64,000 nucleotides of DNA from Oryzisolibacter sp. LB2S. GTDB taxonomy: Bacteria > Pseudomonadota > Gammaproteobacteria > Burkholderiales > Burkholderiaceae_C. How positions within the stretch are numbered: the first letter of the stretch is position 1; every line of letters begins with the position of its first letter. The stretch covers positions 1,327,501 to 1,391,500 of the forward strand of contig NZ_CP160388.1 of assembly GCF_040732315.1 (NCBI RefSeq), written 5' to 3'. Under the pieces are notes generated by a model. That model saw only the letters and a list, made by a program, of their open reading frames with translations. It ran no database searches and was not told the DNA's origin. Positions 46,740-56,411 of this stretch are shown piece by piece. The translations under genes and the position numbers were made by a program.

Positions 46740-48005
46740 ATGGCCGATAAAAAAGGCACTTCCAGCGAAAAGACCCTTTACTGCTCGTTCTGCGGCAAGA
46801 GTCAGCACGAGGTAAAGAAGTTGATCGCCGGCCCGTCCGTCTTTATTTGCGACGAGTGCATTGACCTGTGCAACGAAATCATCCGTGACGAGCAGCCCGC
46901 GGGTGAGGCCGCGCGCGAGGCGCGCGGCGACCTGCCCACGCCGGCGGAGATCAAGGCCAATCTCGACAGCTACGTCATTGGCCAGGAGAAGGCCAAGCGC
47001 ACGCTGGCCGTGGCCGTCTACAACCATTACAAGCGTCTGCGCCACAAGGACAAGGCAGGCAAGGACGATGTGGAGCTGTCCAAGAGCAACATCCTGCTCA
47101 TAGGCCCCACGGGTTCGGGCAAGACCCTGCTGGCCCAGACCCTTGCGCGCCAGCTCGACGTGCCCTTCGTGATGGCCGATGCGACCACGTTGACCGAGGC
47201 CGGCTATGTGGGCGAGGACGTGGAGAACATCGTCCAGAAGCTGCTGCAAAGCTGCAACTACGATGTCGAGCGGGCCCAGCGCGGCATCGTCTACATCGAC
47301 GAGATCGACAAGATCTCGCGCAAGTCCGACAACCCGAGCATCACGCGCGACGTGTCGGGCGAGGGCGTGCAGCAGGCACTGCTCAAGCTCATCGAAGGCA
47401 CGATGGCCAGCGTGCCACCGCAGGGCGGACGCAAGCACCCGAACCAGGATTTCCTGCAGATCGACACCACGAACATTCTGTTCATCTGTGGCGGTGCATT
47501 CGCGGGCCTGGAGAAGGTCATCGAGAACCGCACCGAGGCGTCCGGAATCGGCTTTGGCGCCGCGGTGCGCAGCAAGAAGCAGCGCTCGCTCACCGAGGTG
47601 TTTCAGGACATCGAGCCCGAGGATCTGATCAAGTTTGGCCTGATTCCCGAGCTCGTCGGGCGCATGCCCGTGGTCACGGCCCTGGCGGAGCTCGGCGAGG
47701 ATGCTCTGGTGCAGATTCTTACCGAGCCCAAGAACGCGCTGGTCAAGCAGTACAGCAAGCTGCTTGCGATGGAGGGCGTTGATCTGGAGATTCGACCTGC
47801 CGCGCTCAAGGCCATTGCGCGCAAGGCCATTGCCCGCAAGACGGGCGCGCGTGGCCTGCGCTCCATCATGGAGCAGGCGCTGATCGGAACCATGTTCGAT
47901 CTGCCCAATGTGTCCAACGTGGAAAAGGTGGTCGTTGACGAGGCCACCATTGAAGAAAACAAGGCTCCTTTGCTGCTCTACCGCGAAGCGGCCAAGACGG
48001 CCTGA
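46740..48005 (+). CDS. clpX: ATP-dependent Clp protease, ATP-binding subunit ClpX
   Basis: A 421-residue AAA+ unfoldase for ClpP. The zinc-binding domain has C15, C18, C37 and C40. Walker A is GPTGSGKT (122-129), Walker B VYIDEIDK. The IGF-type ClpP-contact loop is represented by [10 protein letters not shown]. Length and order are standard. Confidence 0.97.
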   Translation: MADKKGTSSEKTLYCSFCGKSQHEVKKLIAGPSVFICDECIDLCNEIIRDEQPAGEAAREARGDLPTPAEIKANLDSYVIGQEKAKRTLAVAVYNHYKRLRHKDKAGKDDVELSKSNILLIGPTGSGKTLLAQTLARQLDVPFVMADATTLTEAGYVGEDVENIVQKLLQSCNYDVERAQRGIVYIDEIDKISRKSDNPSITRDVSGEGVQQALLKLIEGTMASVPPQGGRKHPNQDFLQIDTTNILFICGGAFAGLEKVIENRTEASGIGFGAAVRSKKQRSLTEVFQDIEPEDLIKFGLIPELVGRMPVVTALAELGEDALVQILTEPKNALVKQYSKLLAMEGVDLEIRPAALKAIARKAIARKTGARGLRSIMEQALIGTMFDLPNVSNVEKVVVDEATIEENKAPLLLYREAAKTA

Positions 48006-48066
48006 TCGGGTGGGCCGCTTGTTGCGGTGACCACCTGGCGCCCTGCATTTGCGCATTGGGCGCCGG

Positions 48067-48095
48067 GTTGAAAAATCACTGTCCGTGAGCCATAT
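48067..48095 (+). promoter_or_regulatory. Possible heat-shock (sigma-32) promoter of lon
   Basis: gttgaaa (48067-48073), 15 bases, gccatat (48089-48095) resembles the CTTGAAA-N11-16-CCCATNT pattern. It lies about 20 bases before the lon ATG. lon is a classic heat-shock gene. Confidence 0.5.
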
Positions 48096-48115
48096 GCCAT
48101 GGACTTATCTGAGAA

Positions 48116-50542
48116 ATGCCCATGTCCGGACATACATCCCTGCCCGCTACCCCCATCGACCTGCCCTTGCTGCCGTTGCGCGATGTGGTGGTCTTTCCAC
48201 ATATGGTGATTCCGCTGTTTGTGGGGCGCCCCAAAAGCATCAAGGCCCTGGAGCTGGCCATGGATGCGGACCGCAGCATCATGCTCGTTGCCCAGAAGGC
48301 CGCCGCGAAGGACGAGCCCAGGGTGTCCGACATGTTCGAGATGGGATGCATCTCCACCATCCTGCAGATGCTCAAGCTGCCCGATGGCACCGTGAAGGTG
48401 CTGGTGGAGGGGCAGCAACGCGCCCAGGTTGATGTGGTGCACGAGGAGGAAACCCATTTCACCGCCTCCGTCATTCCCGTTGCCATGGATGAGGAAGAGG
48501 GCGGCTCGAGTGAGATCGAGGCGCTGCGCCGCGCGGTGATGCAGCAGTTTGATCAGTACGTCAAGCTCAACAAGAAGATTCCGCCGGAAATCCTGACCTC
48601 GATCGCCAGCATCGATGACCCGGGGCGATTGGCCGACACCATTGCCGCGCACCTCCCGCTGAAACTGGAGAGCAAGCAGCGCGTGCTCGATCTTGCGAGC
48701 GTGAAGGCCAGGCTGGAGGATCTCTTCGAGCAGCTCGAGCGCGAGGTGGACATACTGAATGTGGACAAGCGCATTCGTGGTCGCGTCAAGCGTCAGATGG
48801 AGAAGAGCCAGCGCGACTTCTACCTCAATGAGCAGGTCAAGGCCATACAGAAGGAGCTTGGCGAGGGCGACGACGGGGCCGACATCGACGAGATCGAGAA
48901 GAAGATCAAGGCCGCCAAGATGCCTGCCGAGGCGCGCAAGAAGGTCGAAGGCGAGCTAAAGAAGCTCAAGCTCATGTCTCCGATGTCGGCCGAGGCGACG
49001 GTGGTGCGCAACTACATAGATGTGCTGACCGGCCTGCCTTGGAGCAAGAAGACCAAGGTCAAGCACGACCTTGCCTATGCCGAGGCCGTACTCAACGAGG
49101 ATCACTACGGTCTGGACAGGGTCAAGGACCGCATCCTTGAATATCTTGCCGTGCAGCAGCGCGTGGACAAGGTCAAGGCCCCCATCCTCTGTCTGGTCGG
49201 CCCGCCGGGCGTGGGCAAGACCTCGCTCGGCCAATCCGTCGCCAAGGCGACGGGGCGCAAATATGTGCGCATGGCCTTGGGTGGTATGCGCGATGAGGCG
49301 GAAATTCGTGGCCATCGCCGCACGTACATCGGCGCCATGCCGGGCAAGGTGCTGCAAAGTCTGAACAAGGTCGGAACGCGCAACCCATTGTTCCTGCTCG
49401 ATGAGATCGACAAGCTTGGCACGGACTTCCGTGGCGATCCATCGAGTGCATTGCTCGAGGTTCTCGATCCCGAGCAGAACCACAAGTTTGGCGACCACTA
49501 TGTCGAGGTGGACTTCGACCTATCGGACGTGATGTTCGTCGCGACCTCCAATTCCATGAACATCCCCCCGGCGCTGCTCGATCGCATGGAGGTGATTCGT
49601 CTTTCCGGCTACACGGAGGATGAGAAGACCAACATCGCCATCAAGTATCTGCTGCCCAAGCAGATGGCCAACAACGGCGTGAAGGATGACGAACTGCTCG
49701 TGACCGAGTCGGCCGTGCGTGACATTGTTCGCTACTACACGCGGGAGGCGGGCGTGCGCTCGCTCGAACGCGAGCTGTCCAAGATTTGTCGCAAGGTGGT
49801 CAAGGGCCTGCAGCTCAAGAAGCTGGAGCCGCGGGTGGAGGTGACCGCCGAGAATCTGTCCGACTATCTGGGCGTGCGCAGATTCAGCTATGGGTTGGCG
49901 GAAAAGCAAAACCAGGTGGGCTTGGTTGCGGGCCTGGCCTGGACCGAGGTGGGGGGCGATCTGTTGACGATCGAGGTGGCCACCATGCCGGGCAAGGGCA
50001 ACATCACGCGGACGGGCTCGCTGGGCGATGTGATGAAGGAATCGGTCGAGGCCGCACGCACGGTGGTGCGCAGTCGTGCGCGTGCGCTGGGCATTCGCGA
50101 TGATGCCTTCGAGAAGCGCGACCTGCACATGCATGTGCCCGATGGCGCGACGCCCAAGGATGGGCCGAGCGCCGGCATAGCCATGACCACCGCAATAGTC
50201 TCTGCATTGACGGGCATTCCCGTGCGGGCAGACGTTGCCATGACCGGTGAGATCACGCTGCGTGGCGAGGTCACGGAGATCGGTGGGCTGAAGGAAAAGC
50301 TGCTGGCCGCATTGCGCGGTGGCATCAAGACGGTGCTGATTCCGGAATCCAATGTCAAGGATCTGCAGGAGATTCCCGACAACGTGAAGAGCGGGCTGGA
50401 GATCGTGCCTGTCAAGTGGATCGATCAGGTGCTCGAACTCGCGCTCGAGAGCAAGCCCGTGGCGCTGGTCGATGAGGAGGTGGCTGCGCCTCTTCCCGTC
50501 TCCAGCGCTGCTGGTGCCGCAACGGGCTCGGTGAAGCATTGA
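48116..50542 (+). CDS. lon: ATP-dependent protease Lon
   Basis: An 808-residue Lon protease that degrades misfolded and regulatory proteins. It has an N-terminal substrate domain ([19 protein letters not shown]), the AAA+ module with Walker A GPPGVGKT (362-369) and the protease domain with the Ser-Lys dyad S685 (KDGPSAGIA) and K726 (GGLKEK). The C-terminal tail after about 785 is Ala/Val-rich. ATG 48116 or the in-frame ATG 48122 may be used. Confidence 0.97.
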   Translation: MPMSGHTSLPATPIDLPLLPLRDVVVFPHMVIPLFVGRPKSIKALELAMDADRSIMLVAQKAAAKDEPRVSDMFEMGCISTILQMLKLPDGTVKVLVEGQQRAQVDVVHEEETHFTASVIPVAMDEEEGGSSEIEALRRAVMQQFDQYVKLNKKIPPEILTSIASIDDPGRLADTIAAHLPLKLESKQRVLDLASVKARLEDLFEQLEREVDILNVDKRIRGRVKRQMEKSQRDFYLNEQVKAIQKELGEGDDGADIDEIEKKIKAAKMPAEARKKVEGELKKLKLMSPMSAEATVVRNYIDVLTGLPWSKKTKVKHDLAYAEAVLNEDHYGLDRVKDRILEYLAVQQRVDKVKAPILCLVGPPGVGKTSLGQSVAKATGRKYVRMALGGMRDEAEIRGHRRTYIGAMPGKVLQSLNKVGTRNPLFLLDEIDKLGTDFRGDPSSALLEVLDPEQNHKFGDHYVEVDFDLSDVMFVATSNSMNIPPALLDRMEVIRLSGYTEDEKTNIAIKYLLPKQMANNGVKDDELLVTESAVRDIVRYYTREAGVRSLERELSKICRKVVKGLQLKKLEPRVEVTAENLSDYLGVRRFSYGLAEKQNQVGLVAGLAWTEVGGDLLTIEVATMPGKGNITRTGSLGDVMKESVEAARTVVRSRARALGIRDDAFEKRDLHMHVPDGATPKDGPSAGIAMTTAIVSALTGIPVRADVAMTGEITLRGEVTEIGGLKEKLLAALRGGIKTVLIPESNVKDLQEIPDNVKSGLEIVPVKWIDQVLELALESKPVALVDEEVAAPLPVSSAAGAATGSVKH

Positions 50543-50639
50543 TGAAAAAGTTGGGCAGTTTCTCAGTGGGTCGAAAAAAATAGGCTACAATTCATACCAT
50601 CGATGCCAAACGTTGTAGAATGTGAGGCTTAGGTAAAAT

Positions 50640-50715
50640 GCGGGAATAGCTCAGTTGGTAGAGCGCAACCTTGCCAAGGTTGAGGTCGTCGGTTCGAGAC
50701 CGATTTCCCGCTCCA
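50640..50715 (+). tRNA. tRNA-Gly (anticodon GCC), copy 1
   Basis: Acceptor gcgggaa pairs with ttcccgc, encoded CCA, anticodon GCC in ccttgccaagg. Identical with the copy at 51001. Confidence 0.97.
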
Positions 50716-50729
50716 GTTGCAGGTAAAAA

Positions 50730-50752
50730 GGGAGGCGCAGCCTCCCTTTTTT
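50730..50752 (+). terminator. Terminator between tRNA-Gly and tRNA-Cys
   Basis: gggaggc-gca-gcctccc followed by six T; preceded by five A. Confidence 0.85.
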
Positions 50753-50767
50753 GCCAAGGGCAGGTTT

Positions 50768-50841
50768 GGCGCGGTAGCAAAGCGGTTATGCACCGGATTG
50801 CAAATCCGTTGAGGCCGGTTCGACTCCGGCCCGCGCCTCCA
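50768..50841 (+). tRNA. tRNA-Cys (anticodon GCA)
   Basis: Acceptor ggcgcgg pairs with ccgcgcc, encoded CCA, anticodon GCA in ggattgcaaatcc. Confidence 0.96.
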
Positions 50842-51000
50842 GTTCTCGGGCTGGGTGACAGGTTGTGAGCTTCATGCTCGGCGTGTTGCAATGCTTGATG
50901 TGATTGGAGTGCAAATTTCAGTTGTTTGGAAGATGTGGCTGAAATTTGATGCTAGAATTCAAATCTTTCCGAAGTACTGCTGATGTGGTGTTTCGGTTTT

Positions 51001-51076
51001 GCGGGAATAGCTCAGTTGGTAGAGCGCAACCTTGCCAAGGTTGAGGTCGTCGGTTCGAGACCGATTTCCCGCTCCA
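51001..51076 (+). tRNA. tRNA-Gly (anticodon GCC), copy 2
   Basis: Identical in all 76 bases with 50640-50715. A putative -10 tagaat lies about 45 bases upstream. Confidence 0.97.
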
Positions 51077-51086
51077 GTTTTCAAAG

Positions 51087-51108
51087 GGGAGCCAAGGCTC
51101 CCTTTTTT
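51087..51108 (+). terminator. Terminator after second tRNA-Gly
   Basis: gggagcc-aa-ggctccc followed by six T. Confidence 0.85.
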
Positions 51109-51211
51109 GTTGGCTCATTGGTTGCTGGTGTCTCGTGACCATGTGCTTGGGCATTGCGCCCGCATCGTGCTCCCGCTACCCTGCGGCAATAGGATCTGCC
51201 GTACGGCAGAC

Positions 51212-51304
51212 GCCCCGATGGTGAAATTGGTAGACACTGCGGACTTAAAATCCGCCGCTTTCCTGCAAAGGGGCGTGCCGGTTCGACCCCGGCTCGGGGC
51301 ACCA
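51212..51304 (+). tRNA. tRNA-Leu (anticodon TAA)
   Basis: Acceptor gccccga pairs with tcggggc, encoded CCA, anticodon TAA in ggacttaaaatcc, long variable arm. It ends 13 bases before the next coding gene. Confidence 0.95.
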
Positions 51305-51317
51305 CAAAGAGTTTGAT

Positions 51318-51947
51318 ATGTCACACTACAACGCTCCCTTTGAAATCCACGTTCACGGCCAGGTGCAGCTGCGATCCGATGTGACCTTCGGCCAGCTTCA
51401 GGATGCGCTTCGTCCGCTGTGGAAGTACGCCGGCGCGCGCTCGCTTGCCGATGGTGCAGCCAGCGCATATGAGGAGGAGCCCGGCATCCAGTTTGATGTC
51501 AAGAGTCATGTGCTGCAGATGTGCTGGACCGTGCGCGGTGACGAAAACTTCCGTCAGTCGCTCGATGAAATGTGCATGAGCCTCAATGAGCTGGCCGAGC
51601 TCGGCGCCGCTATCGAGGTGACCTTCTACGATGCCGAGTTCGACGAGGAGGAGGCTGCCGAGGATGAGGAGGCACGCGACGACTTCGTGATGCTGTTCGT
51701 CGGGCCGACTCCTGCAGCCATCATGCAGGTGCAGCGCGATCTGCTTGTGCAGGATGTGGTCAATCTCATGGAGCGCCACTTTGACGGGGCAGAGCTTGGC
51801 GGGGTGGTCGCTGAGATCGACAAGCTGTTTGCGCAGCGGTTCGATGCCCTGGTGAACTCGCTTGAAATAGGCAAGCCGCCGCGCGGTCTGGGCGGGCCCG
51901 GCAGTGCCGGCCATGGTGGTGGCCGACGTCCACGCCATCTGCATTGA
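51318..51947 (+). CDS. Conserved unknown protein (possibly DUF6806)
   Basis: A 209-residue soluble protein. It starts MSHYNAPFEIHVHG and has a strongly acidic stretch at about residues 111-122 (FDEEEAAEDEEARDD), then a conserved helical part LLVQDVVNLMERHFDGAELG. The last 20 residues are Gly/Pro/His-rich. I recall similar proteins in Comamonadaceae, perhaps under DUF6806; no function is known and I do not assign one. It may be co-transcribed with tRNA-Leu only 13 bases upstream. The 108 bases to uvrC show no clear element. Confidence 0.65.
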   Translation: MSHYNAPFEIHVHGQVQLRSDVTFGQLQDALRPLWKYAGARSLADGAASAYEEEPGIQFDVKSHVLQMCWTVRGDENFRQSLDEMCMSLNELAELGAAIEVTFYDAEFDEEEAAEDEEARDDFVMLFVGPTPAAIMQVQRDLLVQDVVNLMERHFDGAELGGVVAEIDKLFAQRFDALVNSLEIGKPPRGLGGPGSAGHGGGRRPRHLH

Positions 51948-52055
51948 TCTGGTCCGAGCCGGCAGAACGACCGCTGCTCAAACGTTGGGCGTCGTGTGGC
52001 AGGGGGGCTTGCCGCAGCTCGTGCTGACTGATGCGCGAGCCCCCACAATGGAGTC

Positions 52056-54020
52056 ATGTCCGTAGCGCATTCCGAAGAGTTGTTGGCCCAGGTTGCGGCA
52101 TTGCCACCGCTGCCGGGGGTGTATCGGTATTTCGATGCGCAGGGGGTGTTGCTGTATGTCGGCAAGGCGCGAAACCTGAAAAAGCGCGTCAGCAGCTATT
52201 TCAACAAGCAGCATGGTGGCACGCGCATCGGTCACATGGTGGGCAAGATCGTACGGCTGGAGACAACGGTCGTACGCTCCGAGGCCGAGGCCCTGCTGCT
52301 CGAAAACAATCTGATCAAATCCCAGAACCCGAAGTACAACATCCTGTTTCGGGACGACAAGAGCTACCCCTATCTCAAGATCACGGGTGTGGCAGCAAAG
52401 GATGGTCAGGGTGACAGTGCGGGGCAGTGTTACCCGCGCGTGACGTACTACCGCGGTGCGGTGGACAAGCACCACAGGTATTTCGGGCCGTATCCAGGCG
52501 CATGGGCGGTCAAGGAAACCATTCAGCTGCTGCAGAAGGTGTTTCGCCTGCGTACCTGTGAAGACACGGTGTTTGCGAACCGTACGCGTCCATGCCTGCT
52601 CTACCAGATCAAGCGTTGCTCGGCGCCCTGCGTCGAGTTCATCACGCGCGATGCCTATGCCAGTGATGTACAGGGGGCCGAGGCGCTGTTGCGTGGCGAG
52701 ACCCAGGAGCTGTTGCAGTTGCTCGAGCAGCGCATGCTGGCACATGCTGAACGCCTCGAATTCGAGCAGGCCGCCGTGGTGCGAAACCAGATCACGGCGC
52801 TGTCACGCGTACTGCACCAGCAGGCGATGGAGACGACGTCGGATCGCGACGTGGACATTCTTGCGGTGACGGTGGCCGGTGGTCGAGCCTGTGTCAATCT
52901 GGCCATGGTGCGAGGCGGTCGGCACCTTGGTGATCGGGCCTACTTCCCATCGCATGTCGAGGATGCCGCTGGCGTTTTCGGTATCGAGGAGGCCGATGGC
53001 GACGCGGGGGACGGGGGCTCGCCACGCGAACATTCCGTTGCGGGTCAGGTTCTCGCAGCCTTCATGGCGCAGCATTACTTGAGCGTGCCCCTGCCACACA
53101 CAGTGATTGCGAGTGAGCCGGTGGATCGCGGGCTGCTCGATGGCTTGTCGGAGCAGACGGGAGTGCGCGTCAACATGGTGACCCAGCCTCGGGGCCAAGG
53201 TCGTGCATGGCTGGACATGGCGCAGCAGAATGCAGGAATCCAACTGTCCCGCATGCTCGCCGAGGAAGGGTCTCAGCAGGCGCGTACGCGCGCGCTCGCC
53301 GAGGCGCTGGATCTGGATACCGAGAACCTGGAACAACTCACAATCGAGTGCTTCGACATATCGCACACCGCGGGAGAGTCCACGCAAGCCTCATGCGTGG
53401 TGTTTCGCGACCACAAGATGCAAAACAGCGACTACCGCCGTTTCAAGATCGACGGTATCACAGGAGGCGATGACTACGCGGCGATGCGCCAGGTACTCAT
53501 GCGGCGCTACAGCAAGGTGGCCGAGGCGCAGCGCGAGGCAGGTGGTGCCGAGGTGTCCAATGCGCGTGCGCGTCTGCCTGATCTGGTGCTCGTCGATGGC
53601 GGCAAGGGGCAGGTGGCCATGGCGCGGGAGGTGTTCATCGAACTGGGGTTGGACATATCGCGCATCGTGGGTGTGGAAAAGGGAGAAGGCCGCAAGGTGG
53701 GCCTGGAGGAGCTGGTGTTCGCCGATGGCCGTGACAAAGTCTATCTTGGCCGCGATTCCGCTGCGCTGATGCTGGTTGCTCAAATTCGCGACGAGGCCCA
53801 TCGTTTCGCCATTACGGGCATGCGTGCCGCAAGAGCCAGGGTCAGGGTCGGCGCAAGCCGGCTGGAAGACATCCCTGGTGTTGGCCCCAAGAAGCGTGCG
53901 CGCCTGTTGCAGCGCTTTGGCGGGGTGCGCGGGGTGGCAGACGCCAGTGTTGCCGATCTCGCAACCGTGGACGGTATCTCGCACGGCCTGGCCGAGGAAA
54001 TCTATCGCGCCTTGCGCTAG
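52056..54020 (+). CDS. uvrC: Excinuclease ABC subunit C
   Basis: A 654-residue nucleotide-excision repair nuclease that cuts both sides of a lesion held by UvrB. A GIY-YIG domain at the N-terminus ([20 protein letters not shown]), a UVR motif ([16 protein letters not shown]) that binds UvrB, the RNase-H-like second nuclease domain ([20 protein letters not shown]) and two helix-hairpin-helix motifs at the end ([16 protein letters not shown]) are all present. pgsA follows, as is common. Confidence 0.96.
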   Translation: MSVAHSEELLAQVAALPPLPGVYRYFDAQGVLLYVGKARNLKKRVSSYFNKQHGGTRIGHMVGKIVRLETTVVRSEAEALLLENNLIKSQNPKYNILFRDDKSYPYLKITGVAAKDGQGDSAGQCYPRVTYYRGAVDKHHRYFGPYPGAWAVKETIQLLQKVFRLRTCEDTVFANRTRPCLLYQIKRCSAPCVEFITRDAYASDVQGAEALLRGETQELLQLLEQRMLAHAERLEFEQAAVVRNQITALSRVLHQQAMETTSDRDVDILAVTVAGGRACVNLAMVRGGRHLGDRAYFPSHVEDAAGVFGIEEADGDAGDGGSPREHSVAGQVLAAFMAQHYLSVPLPHTVIASEPVDRGLLDGLSEQTGVRVNMVTQPRGQGRAWLDMAQQNAGIQLSRMLAEEGSQQARTRALAEALDLDTENLEQLTIECFDISHTAGESTQASCVVFRDHKMQNSDYRRFKIDGITGGDDYAAMRQVLMRRYSKVAEAQREAGGAEVSNARARLPDLVLVDGGKGQVAMAREVFIELGLDISRIVGVEKGEGRKVGLEELVFADGRDKVYLGRDSAALMLVAQIRDEAHRFAITGMRAARARVRVGASRLEDIPGVGPKKRARLLQRFGGVRGVADASVADLATVDGISHGLAEEIYRALR

Positions 54021-54067
54021 GGGCGCTTTGCCGTGCGCTAGCGCGGCACGTGCCACAATCGCTACCC

Positions 54068-54637
54068 ATGTTCTTCACGATTCCCACGGTCATGACCTGG
54101 ACGCGCATCGTCGCGATTCCCTTGATCGTGGGCGTGTTCTATGCGCCGCTGGATCCGGCGACATGCAATCTCATTGCCGCCATCATGTTCATGGTGTTCG
54201 CCGCGACGGATTGGCTGGACGGGTTCCTTGCGCGCAAGCTCAATCAGACCTCTGCGTTCGGTGCCTTCCTCGATCCCGTCGCAGACAAGTTTCTCGTCTG
54301 CGCTTCGCTGCTGGTGCTTGTGCACCTGCAACGGGCAGATGTATTCGTGGCCCTCATCATCATTGGCCGGGAGATCGCCATCAGCGCGTTGCGAGAATGG
54401 ATGGCACAGATTGGGGCCAGCAAGAGCGTCGCGGTGCACATGCTCGGCAAGCTCAAGACCACGGTGCAGATGGTCGCCATTCCGTTCTTGCTCTATGACG
54501 GAAGGCTCTTTGGCTCTGTTGACACCAGCGTCTGGGGAACATGGCTGATCTGGCTCGCCGCAGTGTTGACCATTTGGTCCATGGTGTACTACCTGCAGAA
54601 GGCGCTGCCCGAGATACGTGCACGTGTCGCCAAGTAG
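54068..54637 (+). CDS. pgsA: CDP-diacylglycerol-glycerol-3-phosphate 3-phosphatidyltransferase
   Basis: A 189-residue inner-membrane enzyme that makes phosphatidylglycerol phosphate. The CDP-alcohol transferase motif D-G-x2-A-R-x8-G-x3-D-x3-D is intact (DWLDGFLARKL, then GAFLDPVADK). About five helices. ATG 54068 (MFFTIPTVMTWTRI) is preferred to a start at 54050. It follows uvrC by 47 bases, the common uvrC-pgsA order. Confidence 0.94.
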   Translation: MFFTIPTVMTWTRIVAIPLIVGVFYAPLDPATCNLIAAIMFMVFAATDWLDGFLARKLNQTSAFGAFLDPVADKFLVCASLLVLVHLQRADVFVALIIIGREIAISALREWMAQIGASKSVAVHMLGKLKTTVQMVAIPFLLYDGRLFGSVDTSVWGTWLIWLAAVLTIWSMVYYLQKALPEIRARVAK

Positions 54638-54647
54638 GGCCAGGGTC

Positions 54648-54716
54648 GGCTCGGCAGCGCTGCAGGGTGACGGCTATGCTCGCGGGTCGCAGGGCCCGCA
54701 TGCGACCAGCCGAGGG
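54648..54716 (+). other. Structured region after pgsA
   Basis: Nested inverted repeats: ctcggc (54650) with gccgag (54709), and inside it ggtcgca (54685-54691) with tgcgacc (54701-54707). No T-run follows. Part of the 336-base gene-free stretch 54638-54973, which otherwise holds the HU promoter. Confidence 0.4.
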
Positions 54717-54812
54717 CAATGGCTGCTACAAAAATGCGCAGCAATTCCCTGAGCGGGGCTCAAATACGTCTAGAATTCCCGGCGGTGCATGTCGCCCACA
54801 TGGTACGTCTGG

Positions 54813-54841
54813 TTGACACCCTGGCGAGCGATGGTTTTAAT
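54813..54841 (+). promoter_or_regulatory. Sigma-70 promoter of the HU gene
   Basis: ttgaca (54813-54818), 17-base spacer, tttaat (54836-54841). Nearly ideal. The leader to the GTG start would be about 125 bases. Confidence 0.75.
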
Positions 54842-54960
54842 CTGCACGAGCAATTCAGGTTGCTTTTGCTGGTTCATCTCAGGTTGTCTGTCGGGGTGAG
54901 GGCCGTCGACACATAGCCGAGAGTGCTGGATTTACATAAGACATTCATCCACTTCTGTCC

Positions 54961-54974
54961 CAAGAGGCCTCTTG
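54961..54974 (+). promoter_or_regulatory. Palindrome containing the HU ribosome-binding site
   Basis: caagaggcctcttg is a perfect 14-base palindrome. The likely ribosome site aagagg (54962-54967) pairs with cctctt, and the last base is the G of the GTG start (54974). It also could be a protein-binding site. Confidence 0.55.
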
Positions 54975-55246
54975 TGAATAAAACCGAACTGATTGAGCAC
55001 ATTGCCAACAACGCAGATATCTCGAAGGCAGCGGCAGCGCGCGCACTGGAATCGACGATTGATGCGGTCAAGAAGACTCTGAAGAAGGGCGGTACGGTGT
55101 CGTTGGTCGGTTTCGGAACGTTTGCCGTGGGCAAGCGTGCAGCGCGCACAGGGCGTAATCCGCGGACGGGTGCCACGATCAAGATCAAGGCCGCCAAGGT
55201 GCCGAAGTTCCGTCCGGGCAAGGCGCTGCGGGATGCGTTGAACTGA
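54974..55246 (+). CDS. hupB: DNA-binding protein HU (beta type)
   Basis: A 90-residue nucleoid protein of exact HU length: (M)[20 protein letters not shown], then the signature [21 protein letters not shown] and ending [10 protein letters not shown]. The start must be GTG 54974, since upstream residues have no HU similarity. It bends and compacts DNA as a dimer. A strong promoter is 130 bases upstream; tRNA-Val follows after 13 bases. Confidence 0.95.
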   Translation: MNKTELIEHIANNADISKAAAARALESTIDAVKKTLKKGGTVSLVGFGTFAVGKRAARTGRNPRTGATIKIKAAKVPKFRPGKALRDALN

Positions 55247-55259
55247 GTCAATGATCCGG

Positions 55260-55335
55260 GGGTGCTTAGCTCAGTTGGTAGAGCGGCGCCCTTACAAGGC
55301 GTAGGTCAGCGGTTCGAGCCCGTTAGCACCCACCA
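55260..55335 (+). tRNA. tRNA-Val (anticodon TAC)
   Basis: Acceptor gggtgct pairs with agcaccc, encoded CCA, anticodon TAC in cccttacaagg. Confidence 0.96.
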
Positions 55336-55359
55336 ACCCGGTCGCAGATTGCAAGCACA

Positions 55360-55390
55360 GGGCTTAGAGAAATCTAAGCCCTTTTTCTTT
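55360..55390 (+). terminator. Terminator after tRNA-Val
   Basis: gggcttaga, GAAA loop, tctaagccc, then tttttcttt. Strong intrinsic terminator for hupB and tRNA-Val. Confidence 0.9.
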
Positions 55391-55419
55391 GGGCGCGCGC
55401 GCCCTCATGCGGACGCGGC

Positions 55420-56313
55420 CTACATATCCAAGGTCCGCGCGGCCTGCTGCAAATGCGCTAGCAGTGCCTGCACCAGCGGATTGGCCGGCGTGCTGCGCCA
55501 CATGGCCAGCATTTCGGAGCGCGGGTGTTCGCCCCGGAGGGGCCGGAACGCCAGGCGCGGCAGACCCACGCGCTCCATGGCGGCTGGCACCAGGGCGACG
55601 CCCTGGCCCAGGGATACCAGCGAAATCACGGATAGCCAGTGGCGCACCTCGTGGCGCACCTCGGGCGCAAAGCCATGGGCCAGGCACATCTCGTAGATGC
55701 GCTGGTGGTAGGTGGGCGAGACCAGGTTGGAGAACAGGATCAGCCGTTCGTCCTTGAGCCGGGCCAGGTCGATGCTGGTCTCGGCGCACAGGGGGTGGCT
55801 GTCGGGCAGGCAGACGACGAAGGGCTCGTCGACGATGAGCTGGCTCGCGATGCCCTCAGGCGGCTGAATGGAGTGCACCAGGGCCACATCCAGCCGCATC
55901 TGTTGCAGACCCAGGATCTGCTCGGCGCTGTTGGCCTCGAGCATGTCCACGCGCACCTGGGGGTGGGACTGCTGCATCCGCTCCAGTGCCTGGGGCAGGC
56001 CACGGTACAGGCTCGATCCCACAAAACCCAGGCGCAGATGGCCGACGGTGCCGCGCGCCACGTCGCGTGTTTCCTGCGCGGCCTGGTGGCTCAGGGCGAG
56101 CAACTGGCGCGCCTTGATGAGCAGATGCTCTCCCGCGGCCGTGAGGCGCACGCCCTTGCTGCTGCGCTCGAACAGCTGAGCGTCGAGCTCCTGCTCCAGC
56201 TGCTTGATGGCCACGCTGAGCGGCGGCTGGGAGATGCACAGCCGCTGGGCCGCGCGACCAAAGTGCAGCTCCTCGGCCAGGGTCGCGAAATAGTGCAGCA
56301 GGCGCAGCTCCAT
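55420..56313 (-). CDS. LysR-type transcriptional regulator
   Basis: A 297-residue LysR protein. N-terminal winged helix (MELRLLHYFATLAEELHFGR, then RLCISQPPLSVAIKQLEQEL) and a C-terminal effector-binding domain (LGFVGSSLYRGLPQALERM). An ATG at 56322 would add three residues, but it lies inside a dyad (56316-56340) that looks like the regulator's own binding site, and MELR is the commoner family start, so 56313 is preferred. It is divergent from the acyl-CoA dehydrogenase cluster, which it probably controls. Confidence 0.9.
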   Translation of the reverse strand: MELRLLHYFATLAEELHFGRAAQRLCISQPPLSVAIKQLEQELDAQLFERSSKGVRLTAAGEHLLIKARQLLALSHQAAQETRDVARGTVGHLRLGFVGSSLYRGLPQALERMQQSHPQVRVDMLEANSAEQILGLQQMRLDVALVHSIQPPEGIASQLIVDEPFVVCLPDSHPLCAETSIDLARLKDERLILFSNLVSPTYHQRIYEMCLAHGFAPEVRHEVRHWLSVISLVSLGQGVALVPAAMERVGLPRLAFRPLRGEHPRSEMLAMWRSTPANPLVQALLAHLQQAARTLDM

Positions 56314-56315
56314 GG

Positions 56316-56340
56316 TATCCATATGAGGTGAGTATGGATA
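56316..56340. promoter_or_regulatory. LysR-type dyad between divergent genes
   Basis: tatccata (56316-56323) and tatggata (56333-56340) are perfect inverted arms with nine bases between, and the dyad includes a T-N11-A pattern. It is placed just upstream of the preferred lysR start and 72 bases from the acyl-CoA dehydrogenase start. Confidence 0.65.
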
Positions 56341-56411
56341 AAGATTTTAATGATATTGGACTCGAATGATCAAACGGGATTCAATCGGGGTCCACAGCCA
56401 AGGAGATCCGC

